A program made the position numbers and the translations under genes. The notes below the pieces were generated by a model. The model was given only the letters and a program-made list of their open reading frames with translations, had not been told where the DNA came from and searched no databases. Positions 7,500-15,762 of a stretch of DNA of 64,000 nucleotides are shown piece by piece. Source of the stretch: Paenibacillus curdlanolyticus YK9. Lineage in GTDB: Bacteria > Bacillota > Bacilli > Paenibacillales > Paenibacillaceae. Each line of letters starts with the position of its first letter. The stretch's first letter is position 1. Location of the stretch: NCBI RefSeq assembly GCF_000179615.1, contig NZ_AEDD01000013.1:62001-126000 (forward strand). The letters are read 5' to 3'.

Positions 7500-8879
7500 C
7501 TAATTCCCGGTTTGGAGCTGCCACATTGTAGGAAGAATCGACGGGAGCCAATTTGGTTGCGACGTATGTGCGATAAGACATTTATACGTTTGACCAGCAT
7601 AAGTCACAACATCGTTAACCGCATAATAATGATACGCTTCCCAGCTTGACCCTGTAGAAGTCGCACTTGTCGTAATATTAATCGAATTACTAGTCGAGGA
7701 TACGTTTCCAGCAGCATCTTTCGCTTTGACCGTAAAATTGTACGACGTATTCGGGAGAAGGCCATTCACTGTCGCAGAACTAGTCGTCCCGTCGACGCCT
7801 AGCACCCTAACACCATCTTGGTAAACATCATAATTAGTTACGCCAATATTGTCGCTGGACGCATTCCAAGCAAGCGTCACAGAATTACCCGTCTTTCCCG
7901 TCGAGATCAGATTGGATGGTGCAGTCGGAGCCTGAGTATCCTGCGTTGTCCCTCCGAGTGTTACATTATCCGTGAAAGAAATGGACTGCGTTCGGTAATT
8001 TTGTATTTCCGCATCAACCTGTGCTGGCGTGAGGGCCATGTCTTTTGCATGGTAAACCCAATCGACGTCCATCTGATAACTTCTCGTTCCGCCAGTAGTC
8101 ATTAATGCTTCAGCCAAAAACCACTGATTAAAATCAATGGCCATATTGGCTCTTGGATAGTATTTGCCGGAATGCGTCGCAAGTAAGTTCCCATCCGCAT
8201 AATATTTGATTTGACCATTTTTCACAATCAAGACCAAAGTATGCCATCCGGAAAAACTACTATTACTGTAATTATAAACGTTATCCTTGCTCCATGGATT
8301 GTTGCTGTAGGTGTACCATGAGGTGGTCCACAAAGTAGGACCTGAAACGCCCCAACCTCCGTTGGATAGATATTCAAAGTCCAATTCGCTATAGGTAGGA
8401 TCATTATCATATCTTAATGGAGAAATCGTGAAAAATGTTTGCGCGATACCATCACCGTCGTTTCCGGAAACAGGCGTGTCCGAGAACTTTACTCTTGCTG
8501 CATAAGTCCCTTCAAAATACTTCGTCGGAGTCAATATTTCAGCCTGGCTTGTTCCTGACGGAGTGCCATTCGTACTTGAAGTTAGCCTCAATAACTTGTT
8601 ACTCGCTGTGTTGGAATCATTTACGAAAGTAATATTGTTCGCAGACCACGTGGCACCTGCAGGGCCAGGTCCAGCTACCCCTGTCTTTACAGACCATTGG
8701 TGTGCAGCAAGGTTAGAATCGTTGGAACTTGTATAATTAAAATCATCAAACATCGCATAGGTTGTCGTTGGAGACGCTTCGGAGACGTTCGTGAATATGA
8801 GAGCCATTAGTAAAGAAGCCAACAATAATATAGTGTACTTCTTATTAAACTTAATCGAATATACGTCGCTTGTTTTCAT
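7500..8879 (-). CDS. Secreted GH16-type glycosidase with FN3 and chitin-binding domains
   Basis: A 459-residue exported enzyme. The ATG at 8879 follows AAAGGTGATG and opens a signal peptide (hydrophobic residues 15-31, cleavage near VSEAS). Residues 45-300 look like a laminarinase/lichenase-type jelly roll with the GH16 signature ELDFE (Glu165, Asp167, Glu169) after TFFTISPLRYDNDPTYS. A fibronectin type III module follows (about 318-405, SVTLAWNASSDNIGVTNYDV). A C-terminal CBM5/12-type module contains WEAYHYYAVNDVVTYAG and YKCL. It probably cuts a beta-glucan or similar polysaccharide outside the cell; the exact substrate cannot be read from the motif. Confidence 0.8.
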   Translation of the reverse strand: MKTSDVYSIKFNKKYTILLLASLLMALIFTNVSEASPTTTYAMFDDFNYTSSNDSNLAAHQWSVKTGVAGPGPAGATWSANNITFVNDSNTASNKLLRLTSSTNGTPSGTSQAEILTPTKYFEGTYAARVKFSDTPVSGNDGDGIAQTFFTISPLRYDNDPTYSELDFEYLSNGGWGVSGPTLWTTSWYTYSNNPWSKDNVYNYSNSSFSGWHTLVLIVKNGQIKYYADGNLLATHSGKYYPRANMAIDFNQWFLAEALMTTGGTRSYQMDVDWVYHAKDMALTPAQVDAEIQNYRTQSISFTDNVTLGGTTQDTQAPTAPSNLISTGKTGNSVTLAWNASSDNIGVTNYDVYQDGVRVLGVDGTTSSATVNGLLPNTSYNFTVKAKDAAGNVSSTSNSINITTSATSTGSSWEAYHYYAVNDVVTYAGQTYKCLIAHTSQPNWLPSILPTMWQLQTGN

Positions 8880-9606
8880 ACTAACATCACCTTTCATTGT
8901 TTTATTTGATAACAAAAAAAGAAAGATAATAGTTAATCCATAGCGATAAACCGTATTGGCACTCCCTCCCCTTATTGATATAGAAGAAACATGATCAAAT
9001 CTAAAATGCCAAGGTTCTTTCTTCATTCAACCTCCTTTAGAAAGCAAATATTTATAGACAAGACGCATGTCTCGGCTATCATGAATAAAGAGAACGGTCC
9101 GCAAAAAAACTTGCATGAATCCGTCTCGTTTGCGGGCCCTTGCATGGTTATGGCAAATGGTAGATCCTATTCATCAAGACGGCAGTTTCCGCCCGAGTTA
9201 CATGTTACAAACGATATTCGTTTTATCCGTAAATGGGGCCCAATCTTCCGCGTTACCGAAGACGAGATCGGAACGTGTAAGCTTCATTGCTCTCGCCAGC
9301 ACTATCATCATGTCCTGCCTTTATTTAATTTGTTCACTGGACGAATTAAATATAATACGAGTTCCCATTATTAGTCAACTAAAATTTCACTGTTTAAAGG
9401 TGCCTTCACAGCTCTCCTAGGACACTCCTGCTTAGCGTCTCCGATCCTCTCCATCCAAGTTTCTATATCCTTATTGAGTTAATGTATCCCTAGGTTTGGT
9501 GGTGGGTTCACCCTTCGAGAGAGAACCATATCTCTCACCTTAGATCCGCACTAGTAAACCAGAACAAAATCGCAGCCCCGTGGGACTGCGTACGTTTATC
9601 GTGTTT
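8880..9606. other. Intergenic stretch without a supported gene
   Basis: About 730 bases between the glycosidase and the first structured repeat. Two overlapping plus-strand frames at 8991-9420 overlap one another, lack a good ribosome site and match no family I know; one has a hydrophobic run and may be a gene remnant. A decayed terminator-like stem CGCAGCCCCGTGGGACTGCG lies at 9572-9591. I see nothing else. Confidence 0.5.
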
Positions 9607-9981
9607 GGTGGAGCCTAGGGGGCTGTATGATTCTTGATCATAGGCTGACGAAGCATACTCATCGAGGACTTTTAGCGTTAGATTCAGACGCCTTGCTCCT
9701 CCATTCGATGCCTTTCTTCGAAGCCAACTCACTCCACTCCGTCCGCGCGGACTGAACCCCGGGGTTCGCCCCCTTCAGTGGCTCCAACTCGCACAGCTCG
9801 TCTCCGCGTCATGAGATGTCCGAAGCATGATTGTAGACTGACGAAGCATACTCATCGAGGACTTTTAGCGGTATATTCAGTCGCCGTTCTCCTCCATTCG
9901 AGGAACTTCCTTCGAAGCTGCTCACTTCACTTCGTCCGCGCAGGTGAACCCATTAGGAGTTCTCACCCCTAGGCAGTCCAC
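9607..9981. repeat. Structured tRNA-associated repeat, copies A and B
   Basis: Copy A (9607-9787) starts GGTGGAGCCTAG and ends TTCAGTGGCTCCA, so its ends are inverted GGAGCC/GGCTCC. It overlaps copy B (9781-9981), which carries the extra block GACTCGCACAGCTCGTCT. Shared blocks are GCTGACGAAGCATA, GACTTTTAGCG, ATTCAGACGCC and GTCCGCGCGGACTGAACC. The 3' part can fold as GAACCCCGGGGTTC. Two more copies lie at 13081-13180 and 13233-13442. Function unknown. Confidence 0.6.
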
Positions 9982-10014
9982 AAAAAAAAAGTCCACGAAA
10001 TTTAATCGTGGACT
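9982..10014 (-). terminator. Terminator behind the displaced tRNA-Ala fragment
   Basis: A GTCCACGA / TCGTGGAC stem with an A/T loop is followed by nine T residues on the minus strand. It lies 17 bases past the tRNA fragment and was probably the terminator of the original tRNA gene. Confidence 0.75.
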
Positions 10015-10030
10015 TGTCTTTATTATATGA

Positions 10031-10087
10031 TGGAGCCTAGGGGGATCGAACCCCTGACCTCATCGCCGCCAGCGATGCGCTCTTCCA
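10031..10087 (-). pseudogene. 3' fragment of tRNA-Ala (candidate attachment site)
   Basis: The 3'-proximal 57 bases of a tRNA-Ala(GGC): part of the D arm, the anticodon arm, T arm and 3' acceptor strand, but no 5' acceptor strand. With its flank (10023-10087) it matches 13486-13550 at 62 of 65 positions. The base after A73 is T rather than the C of an encoded CCA. This is the displaced end expected after integration into a tRNA gene. Confidence 0.75.
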
Positions 10088-10121
10088 CGGATGGTCATTT
10101 ACACAGCCATAATAAACACTT

Positions 10122-10622
10122 TTACTGGGGTGCCTTATTTGCAATAGCATCTTCAATTAATTGCTCAATCTTATCCTTGATATCATCATACACGTATTTA
10201 CTTGAAGAGTACACTGAATCAAAACAAGTCACATATTTGGATAACCGCTCATTATTTTCACCGATAAATATATTATAAAAGGGGTTACTTCCTTTTGTAG
10301 TTTGTTTACCTTGGGAGTCCTTTAGATTATGGATATGAATACCCACTATCCCCTTATTTAACTCGTAAGCTTTTTCAATTTCATATTTAATCCATTTTCT
10401 TCCTGATGTCGTGGCACCAATCAACACAACCAAACATGAGCGCATTACCATTTGGCTGTCAATCCATTCTTTAATTTTTGCATCGCTTTTTTCTTTTACT
10501 TCTTCCCAATCATTCGCCGAGAATGTAGAACTACCATCTACTTTCCCCATTTCTTTTATCTGAGAAGCTCTCCATGCATCCTTATTATATTCAAAGCTGA
10601 AAAACACTTGGCGTTTAGCCAT
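10122..10622 (-). CDS. thsB: Thoeris TIR-domain sensor, second copy
   Basis: A 166-residue ThsB/TIR-like (DUF1863) protein. It starts with the strand VFFSFEYNKDAWRASQIK, then has DWEEVK, IKEWIDSQM, the strand CLVVLIGATTSGRKWIKYEI and GIVGIHIHNLKD, the order seen in Thoeris ThsB. The Glu in KWIKYEI is at the position of the catalytic TIR glutamate. In Thoeris, ThsB proteins sense phage infection and make a cyclic ADP-ribose signal from NAD for ThsA. It is the last gene of a three-gene minus-strand operon, 18 bases after the first thsB. The two ThsB proteins share little sequence and may sense different phage cues (inference). Confidence 0.88.
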   Translation of the reverse strand: MAKRQVFFSFEYNKDAWRASQIKEMGKVDGSSTFSANDWEEVKEKSDAKIKEWIDSQMVMRSCLVVLIGATTSGRKWIKYEIEKAYELNKGIVGIHIHNLKDSQGKQTTKGSNPFYNIFIGENNERLSKYVTCFDSVYSSSKYVYDDIKDKIEQLIEDAIANKAPQ

Positions 10623-10640
10623 TTAACATCTCCCTCTCTA

Positions 10641-11252
10641 TCATCGAGTTTTAACGATGTCATAACCTTTTGCATTATTTTCACTCTTATCGAATGCATT
10701 ATTTATATATTTCTCTGGATTAGACAGAAAAGTCTCTTCTTCAACATACGCAATATACGATCCAGTTAATGCATCTACTGTCTTACACGTATCACAACTA
10801 TATACTTTAGGATTCTGATTAAAACGATTATTGTTAATAATTCCATATACCTTATTTTCATCATAACTGGAAGAAGAACATCCGTCAGACTTATCCGAAG
10901 AAGTTTTAAACCAACTATAACCTCCATTATGTTTCATAATGACACCAACAACTCCATTAGTATGTGAGGTTCGACCTTTTCGAGAAATGTTCTTAAGGCT
11001 ATACTCGATCTCCCATTCAATCCATTCACTTTTTTTTATGTTAGGCGAGATTATTACAATTGTGACACTTGTATCATACATCATATCTGTCAGCTTTCTC
11101 TTAATATTCTCGGTCGATGTATCCGTTAAGTCAGGTGAATCGGAGGTTTCACCTTGATAATATGTAGCATCTTCACCTAGTGATTGAATTATCAAATCGC
11201 GTAAACTTCTTGCCTCACTATACTTATAGGATATAAACGTTTTATGAGCCAT
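10641..11252 (-). CDS. thsB: Thoeris TIR-domain sensor, first copy
   Basis: A 203-residue ThsB/TIR-like (DUF1863) protein. The N-terminus MAHKTFISYKYSEARSLRD, the YYQGETSDSPDLTD stretch, and TSVTIVIISPNIKKSEWIEW followed by EIEYSL are characteristic; the Glu of WIEWEIEYSL corresponds to the TIR catalytic glutamate. Beyond residue 110 there is a larger C-terminal part with a CDTC pair. I place the start at the ATG at 11252 with AAGGTGG upstream; in-frame GTGs at 11267 and 11264 are alternatives. It starts next to the thsA stop, so the genes are translationally linked. Confidence 0.88.
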   Translation of the reverse strand: MAHKTFISYKYSEARSLRDLIIQSLGEDATYYQGETSDSPDLTDTSTENIKRKLTDMMYDTSVTIVIISPNIKKSEWIEWEIEYSLKNISRKGRTSHTNGVVGVIMKHNGGYSWFKTSSDKSDGCSSSSYDENKVYGIINNNRFNQNPKVYSCDTCKTVDALTGSYIAYVEEETFLSNPEKYINNAFDKSENNAKGYDIVKTR

Positions 11253-11268
11253 TTCAGCTTCCACCACC

Positions 11269-12702
11269 TTAGATAATCTGCTGGTTTTTAATAATACTAT
11301 ATATTAAATCAATGAGTGAATCAGCTTCGGTTACTTCTGCCAACTTATCTAAGTATCCATCTAAATACGGATACTGTTCACTATTTTTAATCACTTCATT
11401 GTAAATAATTGCAGATGCACCACCAGTACTGCAAACCGGAATTATTATTTTTCCTTGTTTTTTTGCAATTTTGAACTCTTCAATCATTCCATCTGCCACA
11501 GTTATGTCCCCGTTCTCATCCTTCTTGTTGCCGAAAATAAACACTGCAATTCCAGCTTGCTGAATCATATCCACACGGTATTCCTTAATAAGTTCATTCA
11601 TAGGCATTTCCCCTGATGAATATTGAGGGAACGGACGCAAACACAGATGTTCATCGACATGCTTATATTTGCTCCTCATAATTTCTTCTAAAGCGCCATT
11701 TATAATTGTTGAACCGATACCAAAACCAAAACCAGAAACAATTCTGTAATCTTCAAGAACTAATTTTTTTGCCAAGTTATGAGTAAAAAAATTAACTCTC
11801 TCCCTAGTCCATTCCTCCCCAAACTCAGCAATACTTCCTGAGATAAAAATATTTTTCAGGAGATATCCATGCTCAATATCTTGAAGTATCTCAGTAATTT
11901 CATCATAACTATCTAAAATAACAGCTTGTATCCCATACCGGCGTAGATCCTTTATCCTTAGATCCTGACGGGCTAAATTATATTGATAATCGGCTTCGCT
12001 TTCGCCATTCTGCTTAGAAATTTTTTGAAAGAAACAATAATGATCTCGTTGCGACTCCCCTAACAGTACACGTATTTGGCTTAATACATAATCAAGATTA
12101 GGGTCTTCAAAGCTAAATCCGATAAATAGAAACGTTTTTGAAATCAAATCACCTTGAAGGGCTGTTCTGAAAAGAGGACGTTCATTTCCATATAGTTCAT
12201 AATCATCCTTAGTAAGGACTGCGTTTTCGGGGGATCTTACATCCCCATGCATCTTATAAACAACTGCATCTCTATCGTATATATTATTTGCCAGTGATTC
12301 TTGGGTCGTCTTTACATCAGCCTTTCTATTATTTCTTCTGAGGTTCTCTTCCAACAATTCATCATAGTTTGTTGTCCAATATGTAGATATAGGGAGTCTG
12401 GTAAGAATCTCAATATTTTCATTGTCTACGGCACCACGTGTAAATTCATTTAGAATTCTTTGATTAATAGCGTAACGCGTACCTCGTTCATTACGATAAT
12501 ATTGAGCAATTGCAATTAAATCATGCTCCTTATCCACATTTAAGCCAATCTCTGATGCTAAAGGTCGAACGAGCTCTTTCCAATTAATATAGCCTGAACC
12601 GCGAGATAGACCGGCACCAGCAAAAATCGCTGCATAACCCTCAGAAACAGCTCTTACAAATTCACGAACTAATTCTTGTTTGCTAGCCAAAATACAATCC
12701 AC
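11269..12702 (-). CDS. thsA: Thoeris NADase effector, SIR2-SLOG
   Basis: A 477-residue ThsA. The SIR2 domain covers about residues 1-280, with GAGLSRGSG for nucleotide binding, TTNYDEL (Asn112) and YKMHGDV (His152). Those numbers coincide with the catalytic Asn112 and His152 I recall for Bacillus cereus ThsA. The SLOG domain (about 284-477) shows FISGSIAEFG and SGFGFGIGSTIINGAL, and Arg376, Lys393 and Glu408 fall where that protein binds the cyclic ADP-ribose signal. In known Thoeris the signal activates NAD depletion and aborts infection. First gene of the operon, AT-rich, between a tRNA-Ala and its displaced end. Confidence 0.93.
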   Translation of the reverse strand: MDCILASKQELVREFVRAVSEGYAAIFAGAGLSRGSGYINWKELVRPLASEIGLNVDKEHDLIAIAQYYRNERGTRYAINQRILNEFTRGAVDNENIEILTRLPISTYWTTNYDELLEENLRRNNRKADVKTTQESLANNIYDRDAVVYKMHGDVRSPENAVLTKDDYELYGNERPLFRTALQGDLISKTFLFIGFSFEDPNLDYVLSQIRVLLGESQRDHYCFFQKISKQNGESEADYQYNLARQDLRIKDLRRYGIQAVILDSYDEITEILQDIEHGYLLKNIFISGSIAEFGEEWTRERVNFFTHNLAKKLVLEDYRIVSGFGFGIGSTIINGALEEIMRSKYKHVDEHLCLRPFPQYSSGEMPMNELIKEYRVDMIQQAGIAVFIFGNKKDENGDITVADGMIEEFKIAKKQGKIIIPVCSTGGASAIIYNEVIKNSEQYPYLDGYLDKLAEVTEADSLIDLIYSIIKNQQII

Positions 12703-12887
12703 CCTTACTCAGGATTCTTTGAAACCATGGAATAAAATCTATCAAACTACCAAAATAACTATAGTCGACAGCACATCATAGCTATTTACAAATACTTATT
12801 TGGGTCTTCAATTGATTCTTAGGAACTATAATATAATGATAGCCTTTTCACATAGCAAAATCAAGAAATTACTTCCATTTACGACAA
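12703..12887. promoter_or_regulatory. Upstream region of the Thoeris operon
   Basis: An AT-rich stretch of 185 bases before thsA that must hold its promoter. I see no clear -35/-10 pair that I would defend and no dyad suggesting an operator. Confidence 0.35.
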
Positions 12888-12917
12888 AAAAAGACCCCTG
12901 CCAACAAGCAGGAGTCC
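12888..12917 (-). terminator. Minus-strand terminator upstream of thsA
   Basis: GACTCCTGC / GCAGGGGTC stem with a six-base loop and TTTTTT on the minus strand. It would stop transcription coming from the tRNA side before it enters the Thoeris operon. Confidence 0.75.
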
Positions 12918-13080
12918 TATCTCAATTTTTATTCTAATCCGCATGAACTTGACCGCCAACCTCCAAACCCATTGTAACATCTGAAATAATTCAGCACATT
13001 TGTCGGTTAGCTGCCTCCTGAATCATTAACCTTCTTCATCATCCATAATGCTAAATCGAAATCGATTAGTTGAACACCTG

Positions 13081-13216
13081 CAGACGCCGTGCTCTTCCGT
13101 GAAACCTGCACCAAAAGCCCCTCATCCACTCCGTCCGCGCAGACGAACCCATTAGGGGTTCTCACCCCTAAGCAATTCACTAAATAAAAAAAGTCCAGAA
13201 AACTAATCGTGGACTT
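13081..13216. repeat. Structured tRNA-associated repeat, copy C (partial)
   Basis: Positions 13081-13180 match the 3' half of the repeat (CAGACGCCGTGCTC, CCGTGAAACCTGC, GTCCGCGCAGACGAACCC). As in copy B, it ends with an AACCCATTAGGGGTTCTC hairpin. A weakened GTCCA...TGGAC stem with an A run follows at 13186-13216. A remnant frame on the minus strand (C-terminal residues LIDFDLALWMMKKVNDSGGS) runs through it but has no convincing start. Confidence 0.5.
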
Positions 13217-13232
13217 GTCTGTTTTATTATTG

Positions 13233-13442
13233 TGGAGCCTAGAAGCTCCGACTCGCACAGCTCGTCTCTGCGTCATGGGATGTCCGAATCCTGATTGTAT
13301 GCTGACGAAGCCTATCCTTCGCAGACTTTTAGCGGTAGATTCAGACGCCGTGCTCCTCCGTGAAGCCTACTCAAGAAGCCCCCTCATCCACTACGTCCGC
13401 GCGGACTGAACCCCGGGGTTCGCCCCCTTCAATGGCTCCACC
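13233..13442. repeat. Structured tRNA-associated repeat, copy D (most complete)
   Basis: About 210 bases bounded by inverted GTGGAGCC and GGCTCCAC. Contains every block seen in the other copies, in order: GACTCGCACAGCTCGTCT, GTCATGGGATGTCCGA, GCTGACGAAGCCTA, GACTTTTAGCGG, CAGACGCCGTGCTCCTCCGT, GTCCGCGCGGAC and GAACCCCGGGGTTC. It lies directly downstream of the tRNA-Ala terminator. Confidence 0.6.
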
Positions 13443-13449
13443 ATATAAC

Positions 13450-13478
13450 AAAAAAGCACGCCAACTAAGGCGTGCTTC
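13450..13478 (-). terminator. Terminator of tRNA-Ala
   Basis: GCACGCC / GGCGTGC stem with a six-base loop, followed by six T residues on the minus strand, 13 bases past the tRNA 3' end. Confidence 0.88.
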
Positions 13479-13490
13479 AAATTTGTTATA

Positions 13491-13566
13491 TGGTGGAGCC
13501 TAGGGGGATCGAACCCCTGACCTCATCGCTGCCAGCGATGCGCTCTCCCAGCTGAGCTAAGGCCCC
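13491..13566 (-). tRNA. tRNA-Ala (anticodon GGC)
   Basis: The 76 bases fold as a complete cloverleaf: acceptor GGGGCCT with AGGCTCC (one G-T pair), anticodon stem CATCG/CGATG with loop CTGGCAG giving anticodon GGC, T stem AGGGG/CCCCT, discriminator A73 and an encoded CCA. A strong terminator follows. Its 3' part is duplicated at 10023-10087. Confidence 0.97.
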
Positions 13567-13632
13567 TAATCGGCTGTACCTGCCAAATATAGGCGGGACA
13601 GGTTAGATCGTACCACGCGCAATCGCGCAGTG

Positions 13633-14130
13633 TCAATCCTTTTTCAACCCGTCCGTGGCGCCGGCGCCGCCTGTGAGCGGATGCTTGGAGAGCAGCAGAT
13701 TGAGTTCCTTCATAAACATGTCGATATCTTTGAACTGGCGGTACACGGATGCGAAGCGTACGTATGCGACTTCGTCTACCGGGTACAGCTGTTGCATGAC
13801 AAGCTCGCCGATAATGCGGCTTTCGATCTCGGCGTGAGCCGTTGTGCGGAGCTCCTTCTCGACCTCGGAGACGACGACTTCCAGTCGGTCTGCGGGGACG
13901 GGACGCTTCTCGCAGGCGCGGATCAGACCGCGCAGCAGCTTCTCGCGGCTGAACTCTTCGCGGCTGCCGTCTTTTTTGATGACAATCAAGGGCGTTTCTT
14001 CGATCATCTCGAACGTCGTGAAACGGCGGCTGCATTTTTCGCATTCGCGTCTGCGACGGATCGATCGGTTTTCGTTGGCCGGTCTTGAATCGAGCACTTT
14101 GGAACCGGAATAATCACAATATGGACATCT
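13633..14130 (-). CDS. nrdR: Transcriptional repressor NrdR
   Basis: A 165-residue NrdR, the repressor of ribonucleotide reductase genes. The N-terminal zinc ribbon uses Cys3, Cys6, Cys31 and Cys34 ([22 protein letters not shown]), followed by an ATP-cone ([20 protein letters not shown]) that senses ATP/dATP, and the family's usual C-terminal helices. The ATG at 14130 has GGAGGT upstream; longer in-frame starts are not conserved. It usually recognises paired NrdR boxes before nrd genes, which are not in this window. It lies between a tRNA gene and a spore-protein gene transcribed the other way. Confidence 0.96.
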   Translation of the reverse strand, partial: RCPYCDYSGSKVLDSRPANENRSIRRRRECEKCSRRFTTFEMIEETPLIVIKKDGSREEFSREKLLRGLIRACEKRPVPADRLEVVVSEVEKELRTTAHAEIESRIIGELVMQQLYPVDEVAYVRFASVYRQFKDIDMFMKELNLLLSKHPLTGGAGATDGLKKD

Positions 14131-14190
14131 CATTTTGGTTACCTCCATGACCCTGCGGGGCCATCTCAAAATTCCCATACCTTACCTGTA

Positions 14191-14219
14191 ATGAAGTTCG
14201 CAAAAACGCACATAATACA
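14191..14219 (+). promoter_or_regulatory. Candidate forespore (SigG-type) promoter
   Basis: The -10-like CATAATA at 14211-14217 fits the forespore sigma-G consensus and would start transcription about 24 bases before the spore-protein ribosome site. An 18-base spacer leads back to a weak GTAAT -35. The assignment is mainly from the gene it serves. Confidence 0.35.
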
Positions 14220-14247
14220 TTTACCAACCGCAAGGAGGTGAACGACA

Positions 14248-14460
14248 ATGAGCACAAGTAACCAATTGGTTGTACCACAAGCTTCTGCAGCACTCGACCA
14301 ACTGAAATACGAGGTTGCACAAGAATTGGGTATCGCGATTCCACAAGACGGTTATTACGGGAACATCACGACGAAAGACGCTGGCTCCATCGGGGGCAGC
14401 ATCACGCGTAAACTCGTACAAATCGCAGAACAATCGCTTGCAGGCCAAGCAGGCCACTAA
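14248..14460 (+). CDS. Alpha/beta-type small acid-soluble spore protein
   Basis: A 70-residue alpha/beta-type SASP, which coats and protects spore DNA. It shows the family's two conserved helices: ALDQLKYEVAQELGI in the first half and GSIGGSITRKLVQIAEQSL in the second, with the germination-protease site near YEVAQE. It is preceded by the very strong site AAGGAGGTGA and followed by a terminator, so it is a monocistronic, highly expressed forespore gene. It is direct evidence that the organism forms endospores. Confidence 0.96.
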   Translation: MSTSNQLVVPQASAALDQLKYEVAQELGIAIPQDGYYGNITTKDAGSIGGSITRKLVQIAEQSLAGQAGH

Positions 14461-14488
14461 ACGTTGACTTCATCACCAAGCTAGGGCG

Positions 14489-14521
14489 AACCCGCCGGGA
14501 CATTAGGTCTCGGCGGGTTTG
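14489..14521 (+). terminator. Terminator of the SASP gene
   Basis: AACCCGCCG / CGGCGGGTT stem with flanking bases, 28 bases after the stop. The short T run reads on the plus strand. Confidence 0.8.
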
Positions 14522-14533
14522 TCCGACGTCATT

Positions 14534-15103
14534 TTACCCGAATGTCGGATATAAGTCTTTGTACTTATTATAATAATAAAAGACGCGTTGTACATAGTGC
14601 CTTGTCTCTCCGAACGGCACATTGCTGACGGTGTCCATCGCGCCGTCCCATACCCCGTTTTCCATCCACTTCTTTACGTTGCCCGGACCTGCATTATATG
14701 CTGCAACGGCCGCCACCGCATTTCCATCAAATTGCTTATGCAAGCTGCTAAGGTACCATGATCCAATCTGTATGCTAATGTCCGCCCGATGGCGGAGCGT
14801 GTCTTCGGTTACGTCGGAGAAACCGGCCTTGTTGATTACCCAATCTGCGGTATCAGGCATAATCTGCATGAGCCCCAATGCGCCCTTATGCGATTCCTTG
14901 CCTGTCTTGTAGTTGGTCTCTACTCGGATGACTGCTGCAATCAGGAGTGGATCAAGACCATAATCCCATGCGCTGGCACGTATGTCTTCCTGGTAATGAA
15001 TCGGATACATCCACCGAGCCATCCAGTCCGATTTGATGAAAAGAAAGGCGACGAATCCCACTATCAGCAAAAGCAGCAGCCGTTGGCGCTTCCTTCGTTT
15101 CAT
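14534..15103 (-). CDS. Lytic transglycosylase, Slt family
   Basis: A 189-residue membrane-anchored lytic transglycosylase that cuts peptidoglycan. A basic start and one helix (residues 9-22) anchor it outside the membrane. The SLT domain has the catalytic glutamate in VIRVETNY (Glu62), then GALGLMQIMPDTA and AVAAYNAGPGNVKKW. The size matches YjbJ/SleB-neighbour type enzymes of spore formers. It lies 14 bases downstream of coaE on the same strand, the last gene of the polA-mutM-ytaF-coaE series. Confidence 0.9.
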   Translation of the reverse strand: MKRRKRQRLLLLLIVGFVAFLFIKSDWMARWMYPIHYQEDIRASAWDYGLDPLLIAAVIRVETNYKTGKESHKGALGLMQIMPDTADWVINKAGFSDVTEDTLRHRADISIQIGSWYLSSLHKQFDGNAVAAVAAYNAGPGNVKKWMENGVWDGAMDTVSNVPFGETRHYVQRVFYYYNKYKDLYPTFG

Positions 15104-15117
15104 GCGTCAGCTCCTTC

Positions 15118-15711
15118 TCATCTGCCGATTGCCCGCCAGAGCGCCGCGACTTGCTCGCGTGTCTGCTCCAGCGTCCCTCGATTGTCAATGACCCACTGCG
15201 CGCGCTCGCGCTTGCGCTCGATATCAATCTGAAGCCCAATGCGCCTGTCCGCTTCTTCAACGGATAGCCCATTGCGGCTCATCAGCCGCTCCCGCTGCAC
15301 GTCCTTGGGCACATAGACGACGATGACGCCTTCATACGCCTCGTCTTGTCCAGTCTCGTACAGTAAAGGAATGTCTGCAATAACGACCGCATTCGGATCT
15401 TCTTTCTCGTAGGCTTCCATCTGTTCTTTCATGTGCTGTCGGATAGCAGGATGCAAAATCGCTTCCAGCTCCTTCAGCCGCTCCGCTTGTCCGAACACGA
15501 CAGCGCCCAGCGCTTGCCGATTCAAGGAACCATCCTCATGGAGCATAGCTTGTCCAAACTTCGCAACGACGGCGCCCAGCGCCGGCTCGCCCGGAAGGAC
15601 GACATCTCTGGCAGCCTGATCGGCATCGACCAGTCGCGCGCCGAGCTCGACCAGCATCGCCGCAACGGTGCTTTTGCCACAGGCGATGCCGCCAGTTAAC
15701 CCGATTCTCAT
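15118..15711 (-). CDS. coaE: Dephospho-CoA kinase
   Basis: CoaE, about 197 residues, phosphorylates dephospho-CoA in the last step of coenzyme A synthesis in the cytoplasm. The P-loop is at the very start (MRIGLTGGIACGKST), followed by DADQAARDVV and the lid region SRNGLSVEEADRRI. The ATG at 15711 has GGAGG seven bases upstream; a start ten codons earlier lacks one. The order polA-mutM-ytaF-coaE is the conserved bacillar arrangement and supports the call. Confidence 0.96.
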   Translation of the reverse strand: MRIGLTGGIACGKSTVAAMLVELGARLVDADQAARDVVLPGEPALGAVVAKFGQAMLHEDGSLNRQALGAVVFGQAERLKELEAILHPAIRQHMKEQMEAYEKEDPNAVVIADIPLLYETGQDEAYEGVIVVYVPKDVQRERLMSRNGLSVEEADRRIGLQIDIERKRERAQWVIDNRGTLEQTREQVAALWRAIGR

Positions 15712-15762
15712 CGTACGCCCCTCCGAATTTTCGTTCATCAATCATGAATCCCAGTCAGTCAA

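Noticed and set aside
8991-9420. Two overlapping plus-strand frames between the glycosidase and the repeats
   Set aside because: They overlap in different frames, lack ribosome sites and match nothing I know; at most a remnant.
9778-9972. Frame similar to one at 13209-13409 (both APTRTARL-type)
   Set aside because: The similarity comes from the repeat DNA, which is explained better as a structured element.
13007-13276. An 89-residue minus-strand frame across repeat copy C
   Set aside because: It has no start signal and most of it is repeat sequence; only the last residues look protein-like, perhaps an old gene end.
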